Shown here: one piece after another, positions 10,960-21,523 of the stretch | Layout of the letters: each line of letters opens with the position of its first letter | Numbering within the stretch: position 1 is the stretch's first letter | Assembly: GCA_036971475.1 (NCBI GenBank) | Contig: JBAIZL010000010.1 | Span: 10,215,526-10,279,525 of the forward strand | Length of the DNA stretch: 64,000 bases | Source of the DNA: Prosapia bicincta | Lineage: Eukaryota; Arthropoda; Insecta; Hemiptera; Cercopidae | Direction of reading: 5' to 3' | Notes under the pieces: generated by a model | Seen by the model: only the letters and a program-made list of their open reading frames with translations | Databases searched by the model: none | Told to the model about the DNA's origin: nothing | Program-made: the position numbers and the translations under genes

Positions 10960-11058
10960 GCTAGTTGGACTAATGCTAATAAAAAACAAAGGGAGAAATT
11001 GTTGGAATTAATACGTAGATTGGCTGAAGATGATAAAGATGGCGTTATGGCACATAAG
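10960..11058 (+). CDS. faf: faf exon 5 of window
   Basis: The exon has 33 codons in phase 0-0, encoding [20 protein letters not shown] then [13 protein letters not shown]. The acceptor is CTTTCTTGCAG at 10959 and the donor is GTACTC at 11059, which is weak. Readthrough past the donor gives VLNLY and a stop, which happens to resemble the family continuation VLNL. Confidence 0.95.
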
Positions 11059-11346
11059 GTACTCAACCTGTATTAATATATTCTTTATTACCTGGAACTA
11101 ACAACAATGTCGTATGTGTAAAATATTTATGGTTGTCTGTAAAGAAAATCTAATAGTCATACAAATTTCAAAGTTCAGAAAATTCTTCTGTTATGTATTT
11201 TGTTTATTCATATTTCTCAGAAGTCTTGCATTTTACACATTTTGTAAACTGAGTAACTTTTCAAGTGTTAAACATAATTAAACATTTTTGTTATCTATCA
11301 ATTTAAGTGCCTAGTAGAATGTAAATAAGCTAAAAGCAATTAATAT
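11059..11346. other. Intron, nothing recognised
   Basis: This is AT-rich sequence between the weak donor GTACTC and the MITE starting at 11347. Confidence 0.5.
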
Positions 11347-11600
11347 AGTAGAGTCTTGATAATTCAAGGTCAATGGGACCGAGCCCCCTCGGATTACATG
11401 GAAAAAGTTCCTGAGCATTTTTCTAATGAACCCCAATACAGTAAAACCCCTCATATCCAGATCCATATGGTTGACCTTCTGTCATCTAAACATTACTGAT
11501 ACCGACGTTCAAACACAACTGATAAAATAGGCTCAAATAGAAATAAAGTCAAATTATACAGAAGTCCGAAATATTGGGACTCGGATTGTCAAGACTACTG
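11347..11600. mobile_element. Small Tigger/pogo-type MITE
   Basis: The left end AGTAGAGTCTTGATAATTCA (next to TA) is matched in inverted orientation by the right end GGATTGTCAAGACTACTG followed by TA at 11601. Internal sequence near 11442 contains a second terminal-like word, ACAGTAAAACCCCTCATATCC shortened here, so it may be a deletion derivative or a nested pair. It has no coding capacity. Confidence 0.6.
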
Positions 11601-11601
11601 T

Positions 11602-11999
11602 AAATAAAAACATCACATTTTTGAAAATAACGTTCTCACAAAATGAAAACATTTTTTGAACACAATAGACATTTTTGTCAGTATCCCAGGAATAAAGATA
11701 GTCTAGTTTCATTTAGAACACATTTTATCACAGTAAGTTTTTCTCTGAAATTTACCTGAACTATAAGTTTAGCAAGTCGTTAATGAGTTTCATAAAAATG
11801 ACAAAAATATGTTTTTAGATAAGAAAAGCATAAATATAACATTTACCAGGGTTAAAGTTGCAGCAAACCTTATTTTGCATAGTTTGATTTGATTGAAGCA
11901 ACTCAGGATTTACTGACCCTACTTATAGTGAATAGTTAGGATCTCTCATGAGTGAAATCTATCTGAAATAAAACTAAATGTCCATTGTCTTCTGTTTAG
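11602..11999. other. Intron, nothing recognised
   Basis: This AT-rich intron ends in the acceptor TTCTGTTTAG at 11999. Confidence 0.5.
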
Positions 12000-12107
12000 G
12001 TTTTGACCCTGTTCTGGAATCTAGCACATTCAGATGACGTTCTTACAGAAATCATGGACCAAGCCTTATGTGCTCATGTAAAAATTTTGGATTATAGCTG
12101 TTCTCAA
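12000..12107 (+). CDS. faf: faf exon 6 of window
   Basis: The exon has 36 codons in phase 0-0, with acceptor TCTGTTTAG and donor GTAAGT. It encodes [15 protein letters not shown] and then [14 protein letters not shown], the USP9X/Faf segment directly following MAHK. Confidence 0.95.
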
Positions 12108-12503
12108 GTAAGTAGCATATTTATAATTTTATAGAATAAAAAAAAAATATCTTGATCGTTAGTCATCGATGTGTTTTCTACAATTTTATATTTAATGTTA
12201 AAAGTCATAGTTTTTATGTATTTAATAACTGCAAACTGCTCTTTGAAAAATATAAACTATACTATACAAGGTTTTTTTTGAGAAGTTTATATTTTTAAAA
12301 GAGTAAAAGTTCAATTATTACTATTCGTTAATTAGTTTAGTGGGGTATTAGGCAACCTTTCATCTTACAATATTAAATATTTACATTATTTATTTAACTT
12401 AATAACACAGGCACACAATTCTTTTGGCCTCATACTGCCAATATTAGATCAACTGTTAAGGCACATTTTCTTGATAAATAAAGAGAAAACATGTTTTTAA
12501 CAG

Positions 12504-12670
12504 GAAAGAGATGCCCAGAAAACGGAATGGCTTAACAAATGTGTAGAAGAACTGAAAGCCGGAGAGATGTGGGTACTCCCTGCATTGAAACAAATACGAG
12601 AGATATTCTGTCTATATGAACCCTCACCAAATGTCAACCATAGTCAGCGTAGTCATCAGGTATTTTATAG
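12504..12670 (+). CDS. faf: faf exon 7 of window
   Basis: The acceptor is TTTTTAACAG at 12503. The exon encodes ERDAQKTEWLNKCVEELKAG, WVLPALKQIREIFCLYE and a less conserved NVNHSQRSHQVFYR. It ends before GTAAGT with two bases of a split Arg codon completed by the next exon. Confidence 0.94.
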
Positions 12671-13027
12671 GTAAGTTTCCATTATTATACCAACATTTCT
12701 ATAGCAGAAGAATACCCTCTTCATTCAATGATATTGGCATCTAATCAGAATGAAACATTTTAGGGTAGAAAATCGTTGAACAATGACTAGTCATGGTTAC
12801 AATTTTTTATACACAAACAAAATTATCATTGATCTTAGTAAGTTCACCATGTTCCTGCCAAATGGTGTCAGTTTTCTGAAACATTCTAAGCAAACATCAA
12901 CAAGTATTTGCTAACCAATATTGAGTCCAGTGTAACACGCTTAAGAAAATTTAAGAAAAATAAATGTAGTATGTAGTACTGATGGCCTACTTAATTAATA
13001 AATACTTGAACTTATGTTGTGTTGCAG

Positions 13028-13128
13028 ACAAGAAGTTATAGAGAGAGTTCAAAACCAACATAGCCTTGTTATTCTAGTTACAAATAACCTTACCTCTTAT
13101 ATGGAAAGAGTTAGGCAAATAGTTATTG
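13028..13128 (+). CDS. faf: faf exon 8 of window
   Basis: The exon follows GTTGCAG, completes the Arg codon, and encodes QEVIERVQNQHSLVILVTNN then LTSYMERVRQIVI. It ends before GTAAGT with one base of a Gly/Glu codon (phase 1). The next exon is 7 kb away, across the PLE nest. Confidence 0.93.
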
Positions 13129-13288
13129 GTAAGTGTTAGCATAGGTTGTTTGTACAACAAATTTGCTAGCTTAGTGAATATGCCTAGTACATAATAAAAA
13201 ATAGACTCTATCTCCTATTCTTGTTTTCATGTATGGTTTAATATTTTAAATTTTTCTATGTATTTTATTACTATATTTATTTTAATGT

Positions 13289-13389
<101 letters not shown>

Positions 13390-13507
13390 AGGTTAGTTTT
13401 GGTTGGTAAAGATTATTTAGATTTTTTGGACTAGGAGACTGACAGACTTACCTTGGTAAGAGTCCACTCTGTAGTCTTGAAATAGAAACACATAAAAGCA
13501 CTTAAAC

Positions 13508-13547
13508 AATGATATATTTCAACCACACAATGGTCTTTGTCAATCGA
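13508..13547 (-). ncRNA. Hammerhead-like motif, PLE B
   Basis: On the minus strand the core TTGACAAA is followed by stem II GACCAT-TGT-GTGGTT, GAA and the palindromic ATAT of stem III. Stem I is short (TCGA against TCAT), so cleavage as a monomer is doubtful. Confidence 0.42.
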
Positions 13548-13652
13548 AGAGAAAACACAAAAAGAAATATGAGAGAATGAAATAAAATAATTATAAATTG
13601 TAATCACAGATTGTGTAGAGTAGAAATCAGATGTCACAGATGCACAGATTAA

Positions 13653-13714
<62 letters not shown>

Positions 13715-13993
13715 TTAGGTTAGTTTTGGTTGGTAAAGATTATTTAGATTTTTTGGACTAGGAGACTGACAGACTTACCTTGGTAAGAGTCCACACTGTA
13801 GTCTTGAAATAGAAACACATAAAAGCACTTAAACAATGATATATTTCAACCACACGGTGGTCTTTGTCAATCGAAGAGAAAACACAAAAAAGAAAACACA
13901 AAAAGAAATATGAGAGAATGAAATAAATAAATACAAGTTGTCAACTTGTATTTATTTATTTCATTCTCTCATATTTCTTTTTGTGTTTTCTCT

Positions 13994-14033
13994 TCGATTG
14001 ACAAAGACCACCGTGTGGTTGAAATATATCATT
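13994..14033 (+). ncRNA. Hammerhead-like motif, PLE B
   Basis: The core TTGACAAA is followed by stem II GACCAC-CGT-GTGGTT, GAA, ATAT, A and TCATTG. The loop changes relative to other copies (CGT for TGT) while the stem is kept. Confidence 0.45.
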
Positions 14034-14119
14034 GTTTAAGTGCTTTTATGTGTTTCTATTTCAAGACTACAGTGTGGACTCTTACCAAGGTAAGTCTGTC
14101 AGTCTCCTAGTCCAAAAAA

Positions 14120-14164
<45 letters not shown>

Positions 14165-14260
14165 TCCATGAGCATATGAGTGATTATAGTTTATATAAGT
14201 CTGTCATGGGAAAAGAGATTGGAGACGTCTAAGGCTATTAGGGGGAAAAAAAGAATGGAT

Positions 14261-14690
14261 TTATCTGATGTTGAGGTTAGGGGATTCTCTGGAGTTGGTA
14301 TACCACTGGTATGATAGTTCCCACCTTCTCAGTTCTGAGGGATTGCAATCAGGGGGGAGTGATTTAATTATTTTTGTGATATAGCAGTCATCAAAAGTTG
14401 TGATGTGACTCGCAGCATGTTGAGCTGTTGGTCTATCCATATTCATAATTTTAACATCATGTCTGTGGCCATTCATTCTGATATTCAGACCATCCGTGGT
14501 CAGGCCTATGTACTGTGCTGAGCAAAGTTTACATTGTAGCTGGTATATGACATTTTTCGATGTACAATTATGATGACCCTGTATTTTGAAGACCATTTTT
14601 GTTGTTTGGCTGTTGAAACTATTTGCTGAGGGGTGTATTGGACACGTCTTGCATCTAGGTCTATTACATGGGAAGGAGCCATGTATACCA
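14261..14690 (-). pseudogene. PLE family B GIY-YIG C-terminal fragment
   Basis: The minus-strand frame encodes a Cys-rich zinc-binding segment (RPRCKTCPIH), then VIYQLQCKLCSAQYIGLTTD, GLNIRMNGHRHD, and the family tail (RRWELSYQWYTNSRESPNLN) with a stop at the SPNLNIR end. QYIGLT is the YIG half of the GIY-YIG nuclease motif. It is truncated upstream at about 14690, where it meets unrelated AT-rich DNA. The fragment is nearly identical to the + strand copies ending at 17703 and 42746, and one codon is lost in the AASHITTF segment. Confidence 0.85.
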
Positions 14691-14716
14691 GCTATCATTA
14701 CAAAGTCAATTATCAT

Positions 14717-15422
14717 AACAAAGTCAATAAATTAAAAAAAAAAAAATTTTTTTATTAACATTCATTTATCAGTGATTAAGTTCTTTTTCTTATTCTATAT
14801 ACATATTTCTTTACTTATATCTATCATATCATTCATCTAACCTTCATTATTCATTAAATCTGGATACATCCATGTCACTCATTCATTCAATAGATTCTTA
14901 TTTTCGAATGTTTTATTTAGTTCTTGCTACTTTTAGTTTTGTGGTAATAGCCTACTTGTCTCTTATTAAGTATTTCTTTCATAGTTAAGCTCAGATTCTC
15001 CTTATTAGTACATATAAGAATTTTCTTACATCTCTCATCATTTTCTTTCATCTTATTACGTAGTTCAATTATTACATACATAATATATTTTTATTTTTAT
15101 TAACTCGACGCAATTCAATTATTTTATAATTGTCATGTTACCTCCTCCTTAAACTCACATAAATTAAACGATTTAATTCTATTGACATATTTGCTCCAAT
15201 CTCCCCTTCAATTCCATAAATTCATTAATTAACCATATTTTATATTTATTTATTTTAGTCAAATCCATCTCTACTCTCTTAGTTACAGTAGTTTTTTTAG
15301 TCTTATTCCGTATTTATTCATTGGTCATGTCCGGTTAGGTTAGTGTTGTAAGGTTTGTTCATGCGACATCTCCTTCATATCATAATATCTTTTCAATTAC
15401 CTCTTTATTCGGTTCCCTATTC
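14717..15422. other. AT-rich sequence, no recognised gene
   Basis: This stretch is low-complexity and rich in TTCATT/TTATT words between the PLE B fragment and the gag-like fragment. It may be non-coding retrotransposon sequence belonging with the gag fragment, but nothing identifies it. Confidence 0.4.
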
Positions 15423-16085
15423 TCACTCTTGCCATAAGTATTCTGGTTTTGGATTTCTTTTTATAACGTTTGTATGAACGAACCTCATTTCTGGTTCCTT
15501 CTGCATATGTGTTTCTACTCTTTGATTCGTAAATTGCACTTTAGGTCTATATTCCCCTCTATATTCAACTGACCTACTTGATCCCCTTTGTTCCGGTCCA
15601 TATCTTCCTCTGTATATTGTATTTCTCTCTTCTCTATAATTTGTTATATTTCTAGGCCTTTGTTCTAAATTATTCTGTGGCCTATTCCAACGTTCCCTAT
15701 CTCTCACTCTGATATTTACATTTCTCTCCTAAATATCTTCCTCGTTCAACAGTCGCTCCATTTCTCTAATATTATTGATGTTTTGCACCCTTCTAGCTGC
15801 CTGTAATTTTTCGTTGAAATGCCTTATTAATCTTCTTACGATCTCCTCCTCAGATGGTGGTGGTGTCATGTTCCTCAAGATCACAACCCTTCCAATAAAA
15901 TAATCAGCTCGACTCACTCCAGTTCCCACTCTATATCTTTCCATCTCAATTCTCTCTTTTATACCTTCCTGTATCTCCCTGGCCCAATATCTATTCTTAA
16001 ACCTCTCTCTCCATTCTGGGTAGTCACCTATTTCTTCTCTTAGTGACTCCCACCATCCGAACAAAATATTTCGGAAACATCTCTA
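15423..16085 (-). pseudogene. Gag-like fragment of an LTR retrotransposon
   Basis: The minus-strand frame opens at the junction near 16085 with NILFGWWESLREEIGDYPEW, then ERFKNRYWAREIQEGIKERI, RVGTGVSRADYFIGRVVILR and EEEIVRRLIRHFNEKLQAAR. The WW...W..F...YW spacing and the terminal HFN-type segment resemble the capsid-like Gag of insect Ty3-type and Arc-related retrotransposons. An in-frame TAG at about 15730 separates it from an Arg-rich basic tail (RERWNRPQNNLEQRPRN, and RGEYRPK) in the same frame, like a nucleocapsid region without zinc knuckles. The upstream end is cut by PLE B. No protease, RT or LTR is visible next to it. Confidence 0.55.
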
Positions 16086-17703
16086 AAATTATTATATAAT
16101 GAAAACCCCTCTACTCCTCAATTCTATATATTACCAAAGATCCACAAAAACATAATCCCTCCACCTGGTAGACCAATAATTGCTGGCTGCAATTCAGTAA
16201 CGGAAAGAATTTCAGCTTTCCTCGACTCACACCTTCAACCCTTAGTAAAGAACCTTCCATCACATACCCAGGACACCAATCATTTCATAGATCGACTCTC
16301 ACAAATATCTGTACCTCTACCCCCGGTAACTATTTTGGTCACCATAGATGTCACCTCTCGCTATACCAACATCCCTCATGCACATGGCCTATCTGCAATA
16401 GAGAATTTTCTAAACAAACGCCCAGGCAAGCCTTCTCCCACTACACCTTTTCTTGTGAACCTGACCAGGTTCATCCTCGAGAAGAACAACTTTCAGTTTG
16501 AGGGAAGGAACTACCTTCAAATAAAGGGAACAGCAATGGACACCAGAATGGCACCATCGTACACAAATCTGTACATGGGATTGTTGGAAGAAAGTTTTCT
16601 AAAGACACAAACACACCAGCCATTATGTTGGTATAGATATGTAGATGACATCTTCCTAATTTGGACACAGGGTGCTTCAACACTTAAGGCATTTTTAGAC
16701 AGCCTGACACAATTCTCCACACTTCAATTTACCTGGGAGAAATCTACATCAGCCATCACCTTTTTGGATGTAGAGGTAACACTCCAGAATGGAAATATCA
16801 ACACAGGAATTCACATCAAACCGACAAACCACCTACAATATCTCCATTTCGACAGCAACCACCCAATAAACATAAAACGATCCATTCCATACAGTCAAGC
16901 AATCAGGGGTAAGAGAATCTGTTCGAATGATAGGGAATTGGAAGATTGTAATAGAAAGATATCAACAGCCTTCCAGAGAAGAGGATACCCAAAAAAAACT
17001 CATTGAAAACCAAATTCATTCAGCACAATCCTCGGTTCACCATAAACCACAAACAGAACAAAATAAACTGCCTTTAATAACAGACTACCATCCTGGTCTA
17101 CATAAACTCAACAAGATATTGAGAGATGGCTTCAAAATTCTTCAAGCTTCCGTCCACACCAAAAATCTTTTCACCGATCCACCGCAAATTTGGTACAAGC
17201 AACCTCCCAACCTTAAAAACATCCTAGTACATCCTAAACTACCAGACCCTGATGCAGAGGAACCACACAAACTTCCTCATGGCTCCTTCCCATACAATAG
17301 ACCTAGATGCAAGATGTGTCCAATACACCCCTCAGCAAATAGTTTCAACAGCCAAACAACAAAAATTGTCTTCAAAATACAGGGTCATCATAATTGTACA
17401 TCGAAAAATGTCATATACCAGCTACAATGTAAACTTTGCTCAGCACAGTACATAGGCCTGACCACGGATGGTCTGAATATCAGAATGAATGGCCACAGAC
17501 ATGATGTTAAAATTATGAATATGGATAGACCAACAGCTCGACATGCTGCGAGTCACAACACCACAACTTTTGATGACTGCTATACCACAAAACTAATTAA
17601 ATCACTCCCCCCTGATTGCAATCGCTCAGAACTGAGAAGGTGGGAACTATCATACCAGTGGTATACCAAGTCCAGAGAATCCCCTAACCTCAACATCAGA
17701 TAA
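16086..17703 (+). pseudogene. PLE family B reverse transcriptase plus GIY-YIG polyprotein
   Basis: From about 16086 the + strand reads NPSTPQFYILPKIHK and PPPGRPIIAGCNS, the thumb-side RT motifs typical of Penelope RTs. Then come TIDVTSRYTNIPH (RT motif A region), GTAMDTRMAPSYTNLYMG and WYRYVDDIFLIW, with the catalytic YVDD at 16638-16649. A run of A after GGATACCC (about 16988-16996) shifts the frame. The next frame carries the linker, the CPIH/QLQCKLCSAQYIGLTTD endonuclease and the SPNLNIR stop at 17703. The N-terminal part is missing at the junction with the gag fragment. It is the most complete family B copy here, but frameshifted and truncated. Confidence 0.88.
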
Positions 17704-17707
17704 ATCC

Positions 17708-17738
<31 letters not shown>

Positions 17739-18060
17739 CCAAATAGCCTTATCTCTTTTCCCCTGACAGACTTATATAAACTATAATCACTCATATGTTC
17801 ATGGAAACAATATATATATATCTTTAATCTGTGCATCTGTGACATCTGATTTCTACTCTACACAATCTGTGATTACAATTATTTTATTTCATTCTCTCAT
17901 ATTTCTTTTTGTGTTTTCTCTTCGATTGACAAAGTCCACTGTGTGGTTGAAATATATCATTGTTTAAGTGCTTTTATGTGTTTCTATTTCAAGACTACAG
18001 AGTGGACTCTTACCAAGGTAAGTCTGTCAGTCTCCTAGTCCAAAAAATCTATATATATAT
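17704..18060 (+). repeat. PLE family B 3' terminal region
   Basis: After the stop, a T tract at 17709-17738 is followed by the family B terminal segment. This includes a hammerhead-like motif at about 17922-17961 (stem II has one mismatch, GTCCA for GACCA), GGTAAGTCTGTCAGTCTCCT and a short TA tract. Confidence 0.75.
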
Positions 18061-18061
18061 A

Positions 18062-18290
18062 TATATAGGAATTTTTTGGACTTGATAGGAGACTGACAGA
18101 CTTACCTAAAGGCAATAGTCCAAAACTGCAATCTCTTGGAAATAAGCACATATAAAACACTTAATACACTTTTATTTGAAATATTTCGATCAACATGATC
18201 TTCTTCAGTCAAGAAAGAGAAAAACAAAACAAAACAATATATATATTGATATTTTACGTTGTCCATTATTTTTCCGTTGCACTGACCATA
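18062..18290 (-). repeat. PLE family C terminal region (fragment)
   Basis: The inverted family C end reads GGACTTGATAGGAGACTGAC on the + strand and runs to the CAAAACAAAACAATA tract, followed by a short PLE A-like piece (CCATTATTTTTCCGTTGCAC). It matches 37578-37790 and the complement of 39600-39810. Confidence 0.75.
18176..18213 (-). ncRNA. Hammerhead-like ribozyme motif, PLE C
   Basis: The minus strand reads CTTGA, core CTGAAGAA, stem II GATCA-TGT-TGATC, GAA, ATAT, T, TCAAA. The core keeps the canonical C3 and G8. Stem I pairs TTGA with TCAA. Confidence 0.55.
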
Positions 18291-19867
18291 TATACCTGTC
18301 TGTTTATTTATTTAGTGTAATATTTATCTTTAAATATTTAGTTTTATACATTATTTTTGTTGCTTTAATATTTATTAACTGTTGATAATCTTTTGTTATA
18401 GATTTATTAATATTTTTTTATTGTTATTTATTATTTAATAACATGTTATATATTTATTATTTTAATTTTTTTTATAATTTATTGTTGTTTATTTGTTCCT
18501 ATATATTTTTGTTTTTTATTTTAAAAATATTATTTCTTTTAGTTTAGTTTAACTTAATTTTTTACATAATTTTTGATTGGCAATGTGACCTATTTTGGTT
18601 TACCACCAGGAAAAAAATCAGTGTATGCCTCTTTGCTTTCCCTGTTGTATGAACGTTCCTGTTTATTTTGAGTTGCTAACAAATTTTTTTAATTGAGTTT
18701 TAGTTTTTAGTTGTTTGAAGGTTTTGTTTAATTTTCTTGAATAAGCTGTTTTGTTAGCAATTCCTAAAGTTTGTGAAGGAATTTAATAAACTATATAGAA
18801 AGTGATGTTTCCTGCCTTCTGGGGATGTAATGCTAATACATATATTTCCTAAGGTCAGTTTTGCATTTAAAGGTAAAGATTTCCTACCAATAAAACTGTG
18901 AACAAAAAAAGCTCTTAACAGCCTATAATGTAGAAGTAAACCTTCAGTAAAGAGGTTTCCAACACTTTCAAAAAATAAAAAATTGGTTGGAGTGTTGTAG
19001 AGATAGAGGTGAGTGTATACAGAATGGGTAATTACATATTTTTATATTGAAAATATAACTCTTTGCTTTTTTATATCCCTTGTAGAAGGAATATTTGCTT
19101 GAAGAATATATTCTACTCCAAAACACAATATTGTAGCTAAAGTTTAGGTTTATTACTTGATTGAATATCCTCTTTATATCTGCAAATATATTACACTAAA
19201 TCAAGTGTTTAAATTACACATTTCTGAGATGTAGAAATTCAGTAAGTGTGTGATTAATAAATGTGTTTTTATTAGTGAGAAATTGTTTCTAAAATACTTC
19301 TTGAACCTAAAATTGCACTTTGTCTATATAGATAAAATTGCATTTAATTAAATTGTCTATATAGAAAACTACATATAGTTTTTGACATGAAATCAGTATT
19401 AGTCAGAAAGTATTTTCATATTACAGAAATTGCTTTCTTTGGTAAAGATAACTATGAGATTAATCTGCTTGTTTTATTTTTTAATGTCATTTTGGGTGCA
19501 GTGTACAGATCAGATATTTCGCAATAAAACCTGTTAAAATCTATTTGATTTGTTGTTAGCATCCTGGGAACAGATTTTTTGAAGTAATTCACATAATTTG
19601 AATTAATCCCTCCTTCCATTATCAATATTCTATAGCAATATATTATATTTGTTTGTATATCATTGTCTTTTTTTTAGTTTCATCTCCAATTTATAATATC
19701 TTGGGAACTCTTTCTGTTTTTTCTCATTTTGTCTATAAAATTTGAAACTTGGCATTTTGGTCTTATACTTAGATAGTTCTTTATTTCTATTCTTACCCAG
19801 TGCCGTGATTGCTATTATGTTCTCAAACAAAATAAAGTTTTTGTTGTTATCATCTGGAACTAAATGA
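18291..19867. other. Long AT-rich intron stretch, nothing recognised
   Basis: No open frame, recognisable repeat or RNA gene is visible in these 1.6 kb. It reads as ordinary unique insect intron. Confidence 0.55.
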
Positions 19868-20061
19868 ATAAGTTAATAAGTTATTGAGTAACTGAGTGAA
19901 AACTATAAACTTATTTGCTAACGAGCTCGAAAAAATCGTTTCATTTACGAAGTCAACCAGCTCTTCGTCGGTTGGTTGACTTTGTCAATGAAATGATTGT
20001 TTTGAAACGTGTTAGCTAGTAAGCTAATAGTTTTCACTCAGTTATTCAATAATTACTTATA
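19868..20061. repeat. Foldback MITE, about 190 bp hairpin
   Basis: The left arm (TTATTGAGTAACTGAGTGAA, AACTAT, GCTAACGAG, CGTTTCATTTACG, AAGTCAACCA) is inverted in the right arm (TGGTTGACTTTGTCAATGAAAT, shown here as words, then GTTAGCTAGTAAGC and TTTTCACTCAGTTATTCAAT). Arms of about 85-90 bp meet at a small loop (GCTCTTCGTCGG). It ends 57 bp upstream of the next exon. Confidence 0.8.
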
Positions 20062-20117
20062 AAAATAAAATAACCTGTTAATTATTGTTATAATCAACAC
20101 TTATTATTTTGTTTCAG

Positions 20118-20218
20118 AAAATCCAACATTGGATCCAAATTATTTTTATCCAGATAAAAGATACAATCACATAGCTCAGGTTCAAGAAAGGTTGAATTTT
20201 CTTAGATTTCTGCTCAAG
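20118..20218 (+). CDS. faf: faf exon 9 of window
   Basis: The acceptor is TTTTGTTTCAG at 20117. The exon completes the split codon and encodes ENPTLDPNYFYPDKRYNHIA then QVQERLNFLRFLLK in phase 0. The RYNH.AQVQERLNFLRFLLK block is a hallmark USP9X segment. Two donors are possible: GTAGGG at 20219 (ends at LLK, matching the family) or GTAAGT at 20225, which adds Val-Gly in frame. Confidence 0.93.
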
Positions 20219-20560
20219 GTAGGGGTAAGTCGTTCAGAGGACAACTTTTTATTTTCAGTTTTAAGGAAAGATTATGGTATATCATAAAGAGTGCATATGA
20301 GCTGTGCTAGTAAGCAAAATTAGGGAAAGGTTACAAAAAGCTCAATATTTCAGTTACAATAGTTAGAAACTGAAAAGACTGATGTATTTTCACTCTGTTT
20401 TGCTACTGCATAATTTAAGTGTAATGAGATTTGTCTAAGAAAAATACAGCGGATTTAATCATTATTATAAAACAAAAATTTTATTCAGTTCCATCTATTT
20501 GTTTTTCTTTTCTTATTTAAAGATTCATCAGTCCAAAAAATTTAATAAATAAATTCTTAT

Positions 20561-21523
20561 ACAGTAGAACTTGGATAATTCCAATGTATTTAATTTGAAA
20601 TTGATGGTAATTCGAAGTTTTGTGTTGGTCCTTCAAATTTTATATGTTATCAGTATAAAAACATTATGGATAATTCGAAGTTCAACATCTTTAATTCGAA
20701 GTTATTAGTTTGGATGTGGGTTCGAATTCCAAGGCCACTAGTGATCCACGAATTCTTTCCGTTCAGATAGAGATCACAGGACTTGGTACGTAAGCAGTAT
20801 CGGAAGAATCAGTTATCGATGGTTGCTCTTCTCGGTCATTAGTTTGTTGTTATCGGTAAGAATTTATTATCTGTTTTGTCACGCTCAAGACTAGACGGCT
20901 GCGATTTATAAGGGATATTTATAAACTCTCGATACTTAAAGCATAAATAAAGACAGATATTTATGGCCTGTTGACCTTTTGCCAAATGTCTAAACAAAAT
21001 AGAACGTTTCAGCAGTTTTTTTGTAAACTGGAGTGAGAAGTTCAGTATAAATTTTACTCAGTGTTTGTCAGTAGTATAAATATCTTTATAATTAATGTTT
21101 TTATACAAAATGTCTAAATAGTGAAACACCCGGAAAGAAATTGCACCCATACAAAAAATATAATATTTAGTGCTTAGTAAGTGAGAATATTTTTGTAATT
21201 AAATACAAATAAATTGAGGCGAGAAATTAATTCGTACCCGCTAGTGTCCATAGCGTGCATAAAATTAGACCTGCGATGGGATAACTGCTAATAATTATAA
21301 GTTTTATAAATTCACTATGGCTTATGTTTTTTGCTTATTCAAATTATAATGCTCAACTTAGATCAGTGACACGATACCTGAAAATGGCTGGAATGGTCGT
21401 CTTAGACACAAAAAAGGTGGACTATTTTGACTGAAAGGGTTTTCTACACTTTCATAATTTTTTGATTAATTCGAATGTTTTCATTAGTCACTTCAGCTTG
21501 ATATTATTTAAGTTTTACTGTAT
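20561..21523. mobile_element. Non-autonomous Tigger/pogo-type element (parent of the 68-bp satellite)
   Basis: The left end TATACAGTAGAACTTGGATAA is matched inverted by the right end TTTAAGTTTTACTGTATA, with TA at both sides. Sub-terminal words ATTCGAAGT and AATTCGAATG also recur in inverted positions. About 960 bp long, it has no transposase frame. The right terminus and its flank were later amplified into the adjoining array. Confidence 0.65.

Noticed and set aside
10639..11076. 145-residue + strand open frame as a separate gene
   Set aside because: It merely joins Tigger end sequence and intron to exon 10960-11058. The frame change at the real acceptor and the family match show where coding begins.
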